This document shows, piece by piece, positions 12,201 to 23,162 of a DNA stretch of 64,000 bases. Every line of letters starts with the position of its first letter. Positions within the stretch are counted from its first letter, which is position 1. Source of the DNA: Brachycybe producta (Eukaryota; Arthropoda; Diplopoda; Playtdesmida; Andrognathidae); assembly GCA_036925085.1 (NCBI GenBank), contig JAUPFP010000006.1, forward strand, positions 4,863,131 through 4,927,130, read 5' to 3'. The translations under genes were made by a program, and so were the position numbers. The notes under the pieces were generated by a model. The model searched no databases. It saw nothing but the letters and a program-made list of their open reading frames with translations, and was not told the DNA's origin.

Positions 12201-15200
12201 TAGAGTCGGTGTCGACCCCTTCCTGTAGTCGTTTCAAACGATGATCGACAACTCTCTTCAAAAATAACACACTACCTAACTGTTGCTTAATAAGTGTATC
12301 TGAAAGTAAACGAAAACAAAAATAATTCAGACTCATCTAATTATTGAGATAATTAGAACATCTTGTTTCTACGTGGTGGATTCAAAAAGTTCCCAGAGAT
12401 GTATGCTGATATTGAATATCCCCACTTTTTTCAACTCTACGAGTTTGCCAACGGTTGAATGTGCGCGCGTAAATAGTTTGCATCATCGATGTCCTTGTAG
12501 ATCAGTGTTTCTTAACTTTTCTAAATGGCGGACCACTAGATAAATTGTGGATACACTTGCGGACCACACTCCTGAAAAAAGGCCTACTCTGAGTGCACTC
12601 GTGACTCGCGCAAGTAGCGGCCTTGAGATTAGATTTTGCCAATTAGCAGTAAATCGGCAAAAAATCGGCTCGGTACAGCCTTACTCATAACAAAAGCTAA
12701 ACTTAAAAATAACCCATTTACTAGATGAAGAAAATTTTGTCAAGGGCATATAAAAGCTCCCATTTATAACGCCCTTTTTTCTCGGTTCTGATTCATTTGT
12801 ATAATTTTCTATGTAATTTCGATATAAAACTACAATTGACGGTTATAACGCTCTTCTGGCCGCTTTTTCCCCTAATAATTTTAGTTTTCTTATCAATTAA
12901 TTAAACAAATTCTGATCGTGAAAACAAAAAAATTAAATTACACTAGATGATCCGATTTTGCGTAATTATACATAATTCGTCTGTCAACATCGTGTTTTTT
13001 TAATTAAAAAAATTACTTACTCCATGATTTGGGAACTCCTTGTACGTATAACGTTTACCTAGCTAAACTTTCAAAATGTGAAATATCATTTATAAGTATT
13101 CAGGGTAATAGTGATTTCACGGTTATTTCCTGTCCCCAAGAGGAGCGTTATAACAAGATTTTACTGTACATTATTTTATTTAATATTAGCTAAAATTAAC
13201 ACTTGTTAAACACGTTTTCCCTGGTTACTACTTACTGAAACTAACAAAATTACAACACACAAACATAAAAAAACAAAAACAGACAAATAGATTTTAGTTA
13301 ATCTCTTGAATGATTACCGTCACTTCCACCAGAATCCTTCGACCTTAAAACAGCAATTTCTTCATTTACTTTCTCCTGAACGGCCAAAAGTTCATCAACG
13401 CAATTGGTCAACCTCATAACGGTCAAGAAACCGTCGCTCGTGATAGGAACATTTTTACACTTGATATAAAAAAAAAACACGGCAACTGTTAATAACAACT
13501 CTCAACGAAAAAAGTTAAAACTTTCAAATAATTTCTATGTACCAGCCAAATGATTGTTTGATTAACATAATCAGGATCGGAAAATAAGTTTATCGTCGGC
13601 AGAAAAATACAATTTACGAGTAAATCCTATATATAGAACGAAAGAAAAATGAGAAATTATCTTGGTCACAATTTGAAACACTTGAATCGATTCGAGAAAA
13701 CGAACCCTTAATAAATAACGAATCAATTTGTTGGAAAAATCTCCAGATGGAAGCAAAAGATAAATAATAACTTCCGATAAATCTCGAAGGTACACTATAT
13801 AAAAAAATTTTTTCGACGTTATTAGTAGATGAATAACTTCGATCACCATGCAGTGGATGCACAAACAGTACACTTTTCTTGTTCCGAATCCATGCAAATA
13901 TCGTTCCACAGACAATCTCGATTCAATTCGCTCTCCAATTTGAAGAATGTTGCCACCAGATCCGTTTTCGTTTTTTGATCTATATTCAAAGCGTTTATTA
14001 CGTGATGACACACTAATGAAGCGGAAAAAAATAACAACTATTAACGTACCCGCATGCTTTTTCTGAGAATCTCGAAACAGTCTGAAATGGGAAGAAACAT
14101 CTTCGAACAACTGAATAGTGCAGAACTGAATCCAATCGACATGTTTAACTCTGAAATAGAATGAAATGTTCACAATACGATGTCGATCGAGATACGATTA
14201 AGTGAGTTTTGCGAGAACCGTTCGGCAAAAGTGATGATGACTTGATGTGCGCTCATTTCAACACTCTCTGGAAACCGTTCGTTGTTGCCAATCTTTTGAT
14301 ACCAGAGGAGAATGTAATCGCGGATCGTCAACTGAATTATCTAAAGAAAAATACAAGTAAAAAAATCACAAGTTCCTTTTTTTACATTATTATGAAAAAA
14401 AATGTACTTAATAAAAGTAGTTACCTCGTGCAATTGTTCGTCAATGACACTCGATCCGGTAAGACGCTTGTCGAGTTTAGTCTTCGTTCTTTGTTCTTCC
14501 TCCAGTACTTTTTTCTTGACCTTTTTAGATTGGAACAAAAAAAGACAAGAAAAAAAAAACAGTACTTCGTTTAGTTTCGTATTGGAAATCCTTAAAACGC
14601 AAAAAATCTACAAAAACTGTAATAACTAGTGGCCGATACACATCCAGCTGACAAAAACGCAACATGAATTCAAAACAAAAAAATACAACAAAAATGCCAG
14701 AAAAAAGCAGTTTTTGAAAAGAAAACAAACCTGAAACAATTATCAGCAGTAATCAACAGTAACACAACACAATCAAATAGGCTTTTGTTTTTCTTTCTGT
14801 TTTGTTGTTGTTGTTGTTGGTGTTTTAATATTAACTGTCCACACTGTGCAGACAAGAGTTGAAAACATGTTGCATTGTACCGAGACATAAAAAAACCTGA
14901 CGATGTTTACCGAACTGAGCCGGGACACAGAGTTGTTTGTGAAATTACAGACAAAACAAAAACAAAACACAATAGTCGCAGAAATGTCGTTAATTTGTTT
15001 CGAAACACTGAGTTTCTGTTTTGTCAGCTTGATGTGGATAGGGCAGGAGGCTCGCTTCACACTCGCAGATTAAAAACAGGGTACAGGCAAAGTACGTTCA
15101 AACTTTTGAAACTTGTTGAAAAACATGATCAGAGCGTGAACGCCAAATTTAAGATGGTTTACAAACAGCTAATTTTTGAATTCTGACTGAAGAGAAACTA

Positions 15201-16160
15201 GAAAATGTTTTAGAAACTAGAAGTGTAGCTCCATCATTTAAATATATTGTATTTCAATTGAAAGCCTCCTAGTACGTTATTCGACCAGACTTGTCCAACA
15301 CCTTCATTTTCCGACATTACTGAGTTGACGCCAGGCAGGGCTCGGTCATCGTCTCTCGTCAATCATATCATTCATCATCATCATTGACCGACTCCGCTAT
15401 GTGCGTGAAGTGGTCCAATGAAAGACGAAGAAGAATGTACTGCATTTTCCCCGCGCAGATATGTGCACATTTTGTGAAACTTCGACTAGGCGCAACACTG
15501 CTTATTTATATCCTACTTAAAAGTTATTTCGCATTGTGACGCGCCTTTGGCTCATGCAACCAATATAATCACTACGCAGTCTTAACATGAAGGCAAAGGG
15601 CGCGCCCACAAACGAGCGACTTTTAGTCGTCGAGATAAGACTGCAAAAAGTTGTCGAAAATGACAACCGCGGTAGCTGTGCTATAAAGTTGGAGATGCCT
15701 TGCTATGAAAAGCGTGAAGACCTATTCGTCCAAACACACGTCGACTACATTTTGTAGTCCATCTCGACCACTAAACGTCGCTCGTCTGTGTGGCACCCTA
15801 AGCCGCGCTCGATCCATTTCATGAGCCGTTATACTTACGCATGGTATTCCATTGCTAGGAAGTTCCAGCCTTGAAAGACACGCTGCGTTCCAGTATTCTT
15901 CTGCCGGCTCCGCTCCGATAACATACAAACCAAAGACGACACTATATTATTAAAACAGAATAAAGGAACCTTTTTTTTTAAAACAAGCGCTTGTTACTCG
16001 GAATGCGACACCGATATCGGGTCTTATTGGAATAAAATACGAACGTGACAACTAGGACGATAACAAACAAAAAGAAGTGCAGGATGACACTCAAACCGAA
16101 TGTGGCGTAACAGAGAACGAAAACGAGCCCGGACCAACCGAGAAAACGAGTTGACACCAT
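6676..16160 (-). CDS. SNX13: Sorting nexin 13 (PXA-RGS-PX-nexin C), complete, 23 exons
   Basis: The exons, in transcript order, are 16160-15998, 15900-15839, 14520-14425, 14331-14219, 14150-14050, 14012-13872, 13794-13706, 13626-13543, 13459-13318, 12299-12187, 12115-12016, 11936-11881, 11815-11675, 11598-11494, 10361-10244, 10168-9995, 9661-9519, 9436-9332, 9255-9145, 9066-8860, 7566-7352, 7278-7166 and 6881-6676. All junctions are GT-AG with compatible phases. The sum is 2898 nt, or 965 residues plus TGA, very close to vertebrate SNX13 (about 960-970). The order of two membrane segments, PXA, RGS, PX and nexin C is diagnostic of the SNX13/14/25 group. Identity to SNX13 rests on RRLTGSSVIDE-like (KRLTGSSVIDE), SDPDYVNQ, LTVEGYRVSAEQ, IYEQY, GKKTFNNM, FDLKNRNQWLRR and KHIIGSETTRKG. 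SNX13 is an ER/endosome/lipid-droplet contact protein with RGS activity proposed for G-alpha-s. The least certain boundary is the 10243 donor. Confidence 0.96.
7705..7990. repeat. Foldback element in SNX13 intron 20
   Basis: Left TTTTAGAAACTAGAAGGATAG (about 7788) mirrors right CTACTTTCTAGTTTTTCATT (about 7960), and the CACTTAAGGATATTTTCAT core mirrors the right arm too. A shared left part (GTGGTTTTA..TGTAACC) recurs near 9822 and 20629, and the AATAATCTTGAAAATGACTC core recurs near 19223. This is a non-coding dispersed family. Confidence 0.6.
9332..10168 (-). other. SNX13: SNX13 PX domain (exons 16-18)
   Basis: Residues about 542-682. Exon 16 gives a Ser/Asp-rich linker (LQSLDELLQTNSDSRS) and the first PX strand (LRTKIVGTG). 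Exon 17 carries YVVYAVEVI and the phosphoinositide-contacting RRYSDFYDFHM motif. Exon 18 carries the FPGKKTFNNMNQEFLGKR loop and helix. The basic residues expected for PI3P binding (RR and KK) are present. Confidence 0.94.
10244..12299 (-). other. SNX13: SNX13 linker and RGS domain (exons 10-15)
   Basis: Residues about 331-541. After the LFLKRVVDHRLKRLQ linker come the RGS helices: VSLDAILKNNVALSYFI, DFMMCTGNQAYMFFYLTVE, GYRVSAEQHISQLQLEQ, ALNIYEQYISSK, PRIKVDD and KKSPQYIKMLAELDLL. The pattern matches SNX13 RGS (SLDSILVDNVALQFF, FWMTVEGYRV, IYEQYLSEK). Exon 12 is only 56 nt and supplies the conserved LTVE end. Confidence 0.92.
10455..11150. repeat. Nested foldbacks in SNX13 intron 14
   Basis: The outer arms are a GAATGGTAAAAGATTACAC-type sequence at about 10472 and its complement (CACCAACTATTCTAGTTTTT) at about 11126. 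The inner element, 10531-11060, has ends AGGCTGTACCGAGCCGAT and ATCGGTACAGCCT and is followed by TTAA. The inner element therefore inserted into an older one. An end of the inner family recurs at 12635-12683. Both lie inside an intron and do not touch exons. Confidence 0.65.
12503..12683. repeat. Two truncated element ends joined in SNX13 intron 9
   Basis: 12503-12628 begins CAGTGTTTCTTAAC and matches the hAT-like family at 18517 and 62111, but has no right end. 12635-12683 ends GGCTCGGTACAGCCTTA, the terminus of the 10531 family. It lies 200-370 nt downstream of no known exon and has no coding content. Confidence 0.55.
13318..14520 (-). other. SNX13: SNX13 PXA domain (exons 3-9)
   Basis: Residues about 76-330. 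Visible landmarks in order are LDKRLTGSSVIDEQLHE, RDYILLWYQKI, FAERVKHVDWIQF, DLVATFFKLESELNRD, YLRDLSEVIIYLLLP, SGDFSNKLIRYLLR, LFSDPDYVNQTIIWL and then VDELLAVQEKVNEEIAVLRS. This is the PX-associated helical domain of SNX13-type proteins. It packs with the nexin-C domain and binds lipid. Exon 4 ends at a GTTCTC donor, which gives FAER|VKHVDW in exact register with the family. Confidence 0.93.
14631..15050. repeat. MITE-like element in SNX13 intron 2
   Basis: Left GGCCGATACACATCCAGCTG and right GCTTGATGTGGATAGGGC are inverted repeats that extend into CTGACAAAAAC / GTTTTGTCAG. The interior (ACTCTTGTCTGCACAG..GTGGACAGTTAATATTAAA) recurs in the FMNL intron at about 34160-34200. The element is about 420 bp and non-coding. 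Confidence 0.7.
15596..15803. repeat. Foldback element in SNX13 intron 2
   Basis: GCCCACAAACGAGCGACTTT on the left mirrors GACGAGCG..GTGTGGCACCC at the right end, and AGTCGTCGAGA mirrors TCTCGACCACT. A longer relative lies at 31786-32234 in an FMNL intron. The right end is only about 35 bp from exon 2 of SNX13, on the donor side of that exon. Confidence 0.65.
15839..16160 (-). other. SNX13: SNX13 N-terminal membrane anchor (exons 1-2)
   Basis: Residues 1-75. Exon 1 starts MVSTRFLGWSGLVFVL and contains about 45 mostly hydrophobic residues that can form two closely spaced membrane segments, followed by basic NKTRYRCR. Exon 2 (EYWNAACLSRLELPSNGIP) aligns with the conserved EKYLEQC..FLPP..TGVP stretch after the anchor in vertebrate SNX13. 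The first ATG in frame is used. An in-frame intron with a GTAAGT donor ends exon 2. Confidence 0.9.
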
Positions 16161-16178
16161 ACTAAAAGCAGGAAGAAC
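16161..16178 (-). promoter_or_regulatory. Strong 3' splice acceptor one base before the SNX13 ATG
   Basis: On the minus strand the start codon is preceded by GTTCTTCCTGCTTTTAG and then a single T. This is a strong pyrimidine tract with AG at 16163-16162. It fits either a 5' UTR intron or a spliced-leader trans-splice site. No upstream leader exon can be identified from sequence alone. Confidence 0.5.
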
Positions 16179-16439
16179 ACAAGGAAAAACTTATCACGAA
16201 AGCAAAAACTAGACAACATATTTTGACGACTACATCGAGAGACACCATATTGGATCACCCTCCAACGCGGGGTCCCTCCTTATAGCTTCTTTGTAGATCT
16301 AAGGTTACTTGTTATGGCTCCAAGCCAGGAAAGGATATGAGTCATATGACACTCCACTTCTGTTTTTGACGTCAATTCAAGCGCCCTTTATCTATAGGCC
16401 AATGCAAATCAATGGGATAAAAAGCCCTTTAAATTTATA

Positions 16440-17640
16440 TAGTGGTTTTAATATTTTATTATTTAAATTTTAATAATTCAATTTATTTCTTATTTTTAAT
16501 AATTTTAATTTCAACTGTTTTAATTTTGTCTATTTTAATAGTTATAATTTTAACTATTTTAATTATTTTAATTTTAACTAATTATTTGAATTTTAACTAT
16601 TTTAATAATTTGAATTTTTAACTATTTTAATAATTTTAATTCTAATTTTTTAATTTTAACTATTTTAATAATTTGAATTTTGAACTATTTTAATAATTTT
16701 AATTCTAATTTTTGAATTTTAACTATTTTAATAATTTGAATTTTGAACTATTTTAATAATTTTAATTCTAATTTTTTGAATTTTAACTATTTTAATATTT
16801 TGAATTTTAACTATTTTAATAATTTTAATTTTTAACTATTTTAATAATTTTAATTTTTAACTATTTTAATAATTTTAATTCTAATTTTTTTAATTTTAAC
16901 TATTTTAATAATTTGAATTTTTAACTATTTTAATAATTTTAATTCTAATTTTTTAATTTTAACTATTTTAATAATTTGAATTTTGAACTATTTTAATAAT
17001 TTGAATTCTAATTTTTGAATTTTAACTATTTTAATAATTTGAATTTTGAACTATTTTAATAATTTTAATTCTAATTTTTTGAATTTTAACTATTTTAATA
17101 TTTTGAATTTTAACTATTTTAATAATTTGAATTTTTAACTATTTTAATAATTTTAATTTTTAACTATTTTAATAATTTTAATTCTAATTTTTTTAATTTT
17201 AACTATTTTAATAATTTGAATTTTTAACTATTTTAATAATTTTAATTCTAATTTTTTAATTTTAACTATTTTAATAATTTGAATTTTGAACTATTTTAAT
17301 AATTTTAATTCTAATTTTTGAATTTTAACTATTTTAATAATTTGAATTTTGAACTATTTTAATAATTTTAATTCTAATTTTTTGAATTTTAACTATTTTA
17401 ATATTTTGAATTTTAACTATTTTAATAATTTGAATTTTTAACTATTTTAATAATTTTAATTTTTAACTATTTTAATAATTTTAATTCTAATTTTTTTAAT
17501 TTTAACTATTTTAATAATTTGAATTTTTAACTATTTTAATAATTTTAATTCTAATTTTTTTAATTTTAACTATTTTAATATTTTTAATTTTAACTATTTT
17601 AATAAATTTAATTTTAACTATTCTAATTATTTAAAAAATA
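16440..17640. repeat. AT-only tandem array with 303-bp higher-order period
   Basis: About 1.2 kb built from roughly 24-26 bp variants of TTTTAACTATTTTAATAAT followed by TTGAAT or TTTAATT. The rare variant TTTTAATATTTTGAATTTT marks the same point at 16801, 17104 and 17407, so blocks of about 12 monomers repeat every 303 bp. Outside these blocks the monomers become irregular at both edges. It sits about 280 bp upstream of the SNX13 start codon. Confidence 0.9.
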
Positions 17641-18516
17641 AAATTAATACTAAAATGAATTAAATAGTTTCAGAAATAATTTCAAATAAATAAAGATTGA
17701 TAAAAAAATACAATTTTGATGATTCTGAATTTCAGATGCAAAATTAAAGGGAAAATCGAATGATATATTTATGATTGACTATCTTTCAAAATAAACTTTT
17801 TATAGACAAAAAATTTTAAAAAAATATCGTCTGATTAAAGTTGAGTTAACCTCTCTGACATCACAAGCTTCAAGTTACAGTGCAGCAGGATTATACAGGA
17901 TTATACAGTATAAAATGGTGGGATTGCAAAATTTTCCTGAATAAGAGTTACGTGCTGATTTTTTTAAATTGTAATCTGCAATATTAGGTGTAGTTTTCTT
18001 AAAAAAAAACGTACAGAATGTGTATAATATTTACACGATTTAACAATATTTACTATTACAATTTAAGTAATTTTCCTAAAGTGTAGAATTAGTGAAAATG
18101 GAATTTGTTAAGCATGAAACATACCTAAACAGAAAAAGGAAATCAATTTAAAATTGAGCCAGTTTCATTTTCAAAACGTGTATAAAATTTCAGCTAAGGT
18201 GTAATTTTTCCGTAATTGGTCCCGTTTTTGAATTGTTGATATAAACTAATACGATCCGTACTATGACAAAAAATTCTAAATTTGTTTCTACAACATCATG
18301 TAGAACGGTGGCTCAAACACACTTTATTTTATTTTCAAATACAAAAATTATATATTAAAATAAGAAAACTGACTTTCGAAACTGGACAATAGCCCTCCGT
18401 CCCGAAAATAACTACAGACGCAGATGTATTTAATTTCTTTTAGTTTCAGTATAATTTCGCAATATTCAAATTATATGTATTATCATTTTCTGTCTTCGGT
18501 TTGTATTGATCTATGC

Positions 18517-18772
18517 CAGTGTTTCTCAAACTGTGGTCCACATACGGCACCATTTAGAAAAAATATTTTTGCATTCCAACTGTAAGAATAAAAGTTAAAA
18601 ATATAATTCTCTGATATAACCGTCACTGGGCAATAGAAGTGTGCCTCATTACTGGCTTGCAAGGCTACTTGCGCCAGACAATGCCCAGCAGGCTTTTTAA
18701 AAGAGAGTTGGCCACATGTACATCAACAATTTATTTAGTAGTCAGCCATTGGGAAAAGTTTGAGAAACATTG
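18517..18772. mobile_element. hAT-type MITE with intact 8-bp target duplication
   Basis: The element starts CAGTGTTTCTCAAACTGTGG and ends AAAGTTTGAGAAACATTG. It is flanked on both sides by ATCTATGC (18509-18516 and 18773-18780). At 256 bp with no coding frame it is non-autonomous. The CAGTG-type termini and the 8-bp duplication are standard hAT features. Interior sequence (CAAGGCTACTTGCGCCAG) recurs at 12608 and 62210. Confidence 0.85.
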
Positions 18773-18799
18773 ATCTATGCAAAAAAAAATGGGACAATG

Positions 18800-19128
18800 T
18801 AAAGGCGCCTATATACTAGGCGAAAGGAGCCTGTATTATAACTATGCCACATTCCGTGTTCAGCGATCACCTCACGAGCAAACTAGGTAGTTATCTCCCT
18901 ACCTCATTTCTTGTTAGCAGCTTTCCTGTTTTGTTACTGTCACGAACGACGCCCCAATTGGTACTGCGAATCCATTTGTGTTTGTTACAAAAATCGATAG
19001 GTGACGGTTTGTACCACGCGCCTAACAAGCCGCTCGTATCGCGCTCGCAAGGCCGTCCCAAGTTGACGAATTTGTTACATGAAATGTTACAGTACAGGCT
19101 TGGTTTGCCTAGTGTATGCGCGCCTTAA
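18800..19128. mobile_element. TTAA-type MITE (GGCGCC..ATAC family)
   Basis: The left end AAAGGCGCCTATATACTAGG mirrors the right end CCTAGTGTATGCGCGCCTTAA. The inverted repeat runs about 35 bp (into GAGCCTGTA / TACAGGCTTGG). The right side is followed by TTAA, the left by TAAA. About 100 bp of the interior recurs at 37913-38011. No transposase is present. Confidence 0.75.
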
Positions 19129-20183
19129 GGTCGTTCCCCAGAAGACATACCAAAAAATAATTGAATGTTGACGACATCAAAGGGGCTAACTGTTATGTGG
19201 CGCTTCACAATTTCTATCTTTTAAAATAATCTTTTTATGTCAGTTTGAAAATGACCCAACTTCAAGCAGATGACACTTAGCAGACGAGATGTTTTAATTC
19301 TTGTCTGAAAAAGTTTATTTTGAAAGAGAGAAGATTCTCTAAATTTTGATTCTGAAAGAAAGACAAAAATAATTATGAGTTAGAAAATCAACTGTTCATA
19401 AAACATAAGTTTTCAGGAACAACTTTCGTGAGCAGGAAGAAATTGTCAGCCTTTTCTCATCGTGCCTTACTCGATCCAAACCGAACTTCTCAAATGTAGC
19501 CACGAGCTAATCCCATTAAGTTTCATTAAAAGTAATCATCAGCAAGATCATTTTTATTACATAAATATGCAAAAATTGGGCAATTTGGATAAACGTATTT
19601 TTGAAACAGGTCTAAATAATGCATTCAATGCATTGGTTTTGGTCTAAAATATCAATAAAGCACGTTTTAAAGAGACTCATACAAATGGTCCCCGAAATCG
19701 TTGTAGACATAAAAAAAACCTGTGCAATCATCAAAGGCAGAAAACAGGCAGTTTGGTCGTATATAATAAACATACACTATTAACATTATTTACATAATAA
19801 TTATCACTGTATATATAAAGCAATTTTAAACATTCAATAAACATCTCCCATAAACCAAAAAAAAAAAACTACAAATTTACAAGTCACCAAAATCATCACA
19901 ATGCAAAAGGGAGTCCATAAACAGCGTAATCAAAATACGTTCTTAAAAACACCACAGAAGTAATCGAACGGCGGAAGCACAAAAGTCACAGGAGGAAAAA
20001 AAAAATACTAAAAATTCTTTTCCGAGCACAACAACTTCACCACTCCAATATTGGAAGAAAATAGATTGTATTTTTTATGATTTTCTATCATGATGCAGAA
20101 AACGTTTAATTTCAAGTAATTTGTGTAAGATTTATTTAAAATAAAAAACTAAAGGGCGCATAGAAAATATTCATTATGATGGC

Positions 20184-20540
20184 TTTATCCAGCTGACACA
20201 ACACCAAGGGTTGGAGGTGGAAGCTAGACGTGATGGGGAGGCATCAAAAAAAAAAAAAAATCAAGGAACAGAAGCGGAACAGAGTGCAAAAATAATTTAT
20301 AAATGAAAGAAGAATGCTTAGGTGCAAATTCCACTATTGCCAACTGACCTCAAAGTATTTTTGAGCGTTAAAATTAACTATTTTAATTTAAACCCATTCT
20401 TTGCCTTTGTCATTTTTTGCGCTCCATTTCGCTTCTGCGCTGCTGATTTATTTTTACTACCTCCACAATCCACATCTCTGCTAGCCTCTTCCTCCTCCTC
20501 CTCCTCCAACCCTTGGCGTCGCCCCAACTGGAACACACCA
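20184..20540. repeat. Foldback element with CTCCTC-rich right arm
   Basis: CCAAGGGTTGGAGGTGGAAG on the left is mirrored by CCTCCAACCCTTGG on the right, with outer ends TCCAGCTGAC and CAACTGGA. The right arm carries an expanded CTC repeat. The interior GCTCCATTTCGCTTCTG is mirrored by AGAAGCGGAAC. A relative lies at 51074-51418. Confidence 0.7.
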
Positions 20541-20810
20541 TCCTGATACCTTTTCAAAATATGCTTTTTGTGGCATATTTAAAAAAGACAAACAGTGAAT
20601 AAAGTTTTAAAAAACGATTGTAAGGTGGTTTTAAAATGTAAATACCACTCAAACTTTGATTATTGTGCCTTTCACGAGTAACATTAAGAGAAACTTAAGT
20701 GTTTTAAAAAGTTGCTCTTTAGTTTTATTGACATCCTCCGGCACATAATACTGGGGGTGGGGTTTTCATAGCTATTTCACAAATATTTCATAGTTGCAGG
20801 GAAACAAGTT

Positions 20811-23162
20811 TTGAAACAAACTGAAATAGTATGTTGTAGTTTAAGGCTAAAGAATGGTAAAAAGGTGTTTTTATATTCTTCCTATCGGCCACCAGAATCC
20901 TCCATAGCAGATATCACTAGTGTAAGAACTTCTTTGGACACTCTTCAAAGTAAATACCATAGCCCAAACATTATTTTAGGAGGTGATGTAAATTTTCCAA
21001 ACAACACCTGGGAAATGCATACAGTGACCAGTGGCAGTGACGGGCCTTTAGCAGTTTCATTTTTAGATAGTATGAATACTTATTCTATGCAACAGGTTGT
21101 AACTAAACCGACCAGAAATGACAAAATTCTTGATGTAGTAGTGACTAATAGTCCGGAGTTATTATCCAATGTTAGGGTATCAGGGAAAATTAGTGATCAT
21201 CAAATGGTCTTATGTGATATTAATGCATGTGTGGAAAAAATTTCTAAGGTTAAAATAGTGTTTCTTTTTAACAAATGTAATTGGGATGGTTTTAAGTCAC
21301 ATTTGATAGATAATTTTCATAAATTTCAAAATGTGAATTTGAATTGGTCACGATTTCATAGTTTAATTTTAAGTGGATCTTACTCCTTTATTCTAACGAA
21401 GGTAATTAGGAATTGTGCCACACCGGTATGGTACACTAGCAAAGTTAAAAGGGCTCTTCGTAAGCAACGCTTATGAAGGAATAGGGCTAGAAATCACCCA
21501 AAATTAGTAAATTTCAATGAATTCCGTATTGCACGCACAGCAGCAAAACGGGAAATCTTGTTAGCTCATGACAATTTTAAAACAGAAACGCTTGGAGAAT
21601 GGTTAAAAACGGACGCAAAATTATTTTGGCGTTACATCAAGAACTCTAGGCAAAATAGAGGATCTATTCCTTCTCTGATTGACACAAATGGGAAGCTTGT
21701 TTCAGATCCAGTAGGGAAAGCTACCTTATTAAATGAACAATACAAGGTCTTCACAGTTGACAATGGCATACCACATGAGGGTTTTCTTTCAACATCTCTT
21801 TGTATGGATCAAATTGTAATAACTGCAGATGGGATATTCAAGCAACTTCTAAAATTAGACTCAAATAAAACCTGTGGTCCAGCTTATTCTTTTAGTTGAT
21901 GACCTTCAGAAACTTTAGACAAAGGCAGTCAGATTTGGTTTTTCTTGATCTCTGCAAGGCATTTGCCACAGTTTCTCACTTAAAACTAATGATAAAAATT
22001 AGTGGGCATGGATTGGGTGAACAGGTGTATAAATGGGTGCATTCTTTTTTGAGTGATAGGAAACAAAAGGGTTGTTGCAGGTGGGTCTGAATCTGACTGG
22101 ATAGGGGTTACATCAGGGGTTTCTCAGGGTAGTGTGTTGGGTCCACTTCTGTTTCTTTCATATATCAATGACCTCAGCAGTCAAGTTAGCAGCAATTGCC
22201 AGCTATTTGCAGATGATACAATAATTTATCGTGAGGTTACCTCTGACAATGATTGCCATATTATTGATAGTGATTGAAAGCAATAGAGGCATGGTGTTCT
22301 AAATGGCAACTTCAACTTAATGAGGGAAAACGTTGTGTAATGAGGGTAGCTAGGGGAAGGAATCCAACAATATTTCCATATAGAATAGGGGCCATTCCAC
22401 TTAATAACAGATTATTTGGGGGTAAGGATTACAGCTAAACTTTCTTGGAAGCTACATGTCGAACAGATTATTTCCAAGTCTATGCAGATGCTAAGGTTTA
22501 GTCAACACGTTCTTAGGTGTCCCAGGGAGGTAAAATGTATAGCATATCAATCATTAGTACGTCCCCATCTAGAATACTGCAGCTTCGTGTGGAATCCCCG
22601 CACTGCAGACTTAGCTCACTCCATAGAAATGGTCCAACACAGGGCTGCTAGGTTTGTTTGTGGTAAATATGGATATGCTGACAGTGTAACTAAAATGCTT
22701 TCAGAGCTTTGTTGGGATAGTTTACTTGCAAGACATTCAGATTTTAGTCTTAATATCTTTAATCGAATGCTAGAAGGCTCGTGCCCTAAACCTACTTCAA
22801 GTAAACTTTCCAGGGCATTATATTTGGGTAGGGGTGACCACTCTAACAAAGTTGGAGAGATTTTTGCACGAACAGATTCTTATTACTGGTCATATGTCCC
22901 TAGGGTGATTAACGGAACTCGCTTGCTGGGGATTTTGTGCAGGAAAAACGTATTTTATGGGAGTCATAATTTTCTTTTGTTTTGACAATGCATATATTTG
23001 CAACATTAAAAAAATATTAAAATTGTTGTTGGGTTTATATCAATGGGGTTTTATACAATCTGGTTTTGACAATGCATTTTTTATGCTGCACTTGGACTCT
23101 TGTCCCTCTGCCATAGGCCTTTATGGCTGCTTGCAGAGTAATTTTTCAAATCAAATCAAATA
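20811..23162 (+). mobile_element. Decayed LINE, endonuclease and reverse transcriptase remnants (CR1/Jockey-like)
   Basis: The first frame (20811-21476) holds the C-terminal half of an AP endonuclease: ILGGDVNFPNNTWE, a KPTRNDKILDVVVTN segment and SDHQMVLCDI. The RT follows in several frames: VFLDLCKAFATVSH (motif with D..KAFD degraded to KAFA), GVTSGVSQGSVLGPLLFL, INDL and LFADDTIIY. The frame 22416-22985 has the RT thumb/C-terminus (SLVRPHLEYCSFVWNP, VQHRAARFV). At least four frame changes or stops separate these parts, and the 5' end including the first endonuclease motifs is absent. The 3' end is a short AAATC-like tail near 23145-23162. Clade assignment is by motif only. Confidence 0.85.

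Noticed and set aside
13571-14173. 200-residue open frame on the minus strand
   Set aside because: It strings together pieces of SNX13 exons 5-8 and introns in one frame. The true exons use several frames with clear splice sites.
6676-16160. Assignment to SNX14 or SNX25
   Set aside because: The order of domains is shared, but the C-terminal FDLKNRNQWLRR, KHIIGSETTRKG and the KRLTGSSVIDE and GYRVSAEQ motifs match SNX13.
16440-17640. CRISPR-like array
   Set aside because: Repeats are contiguous and AT-only with no unique spacers. The window is also eukaryotic.
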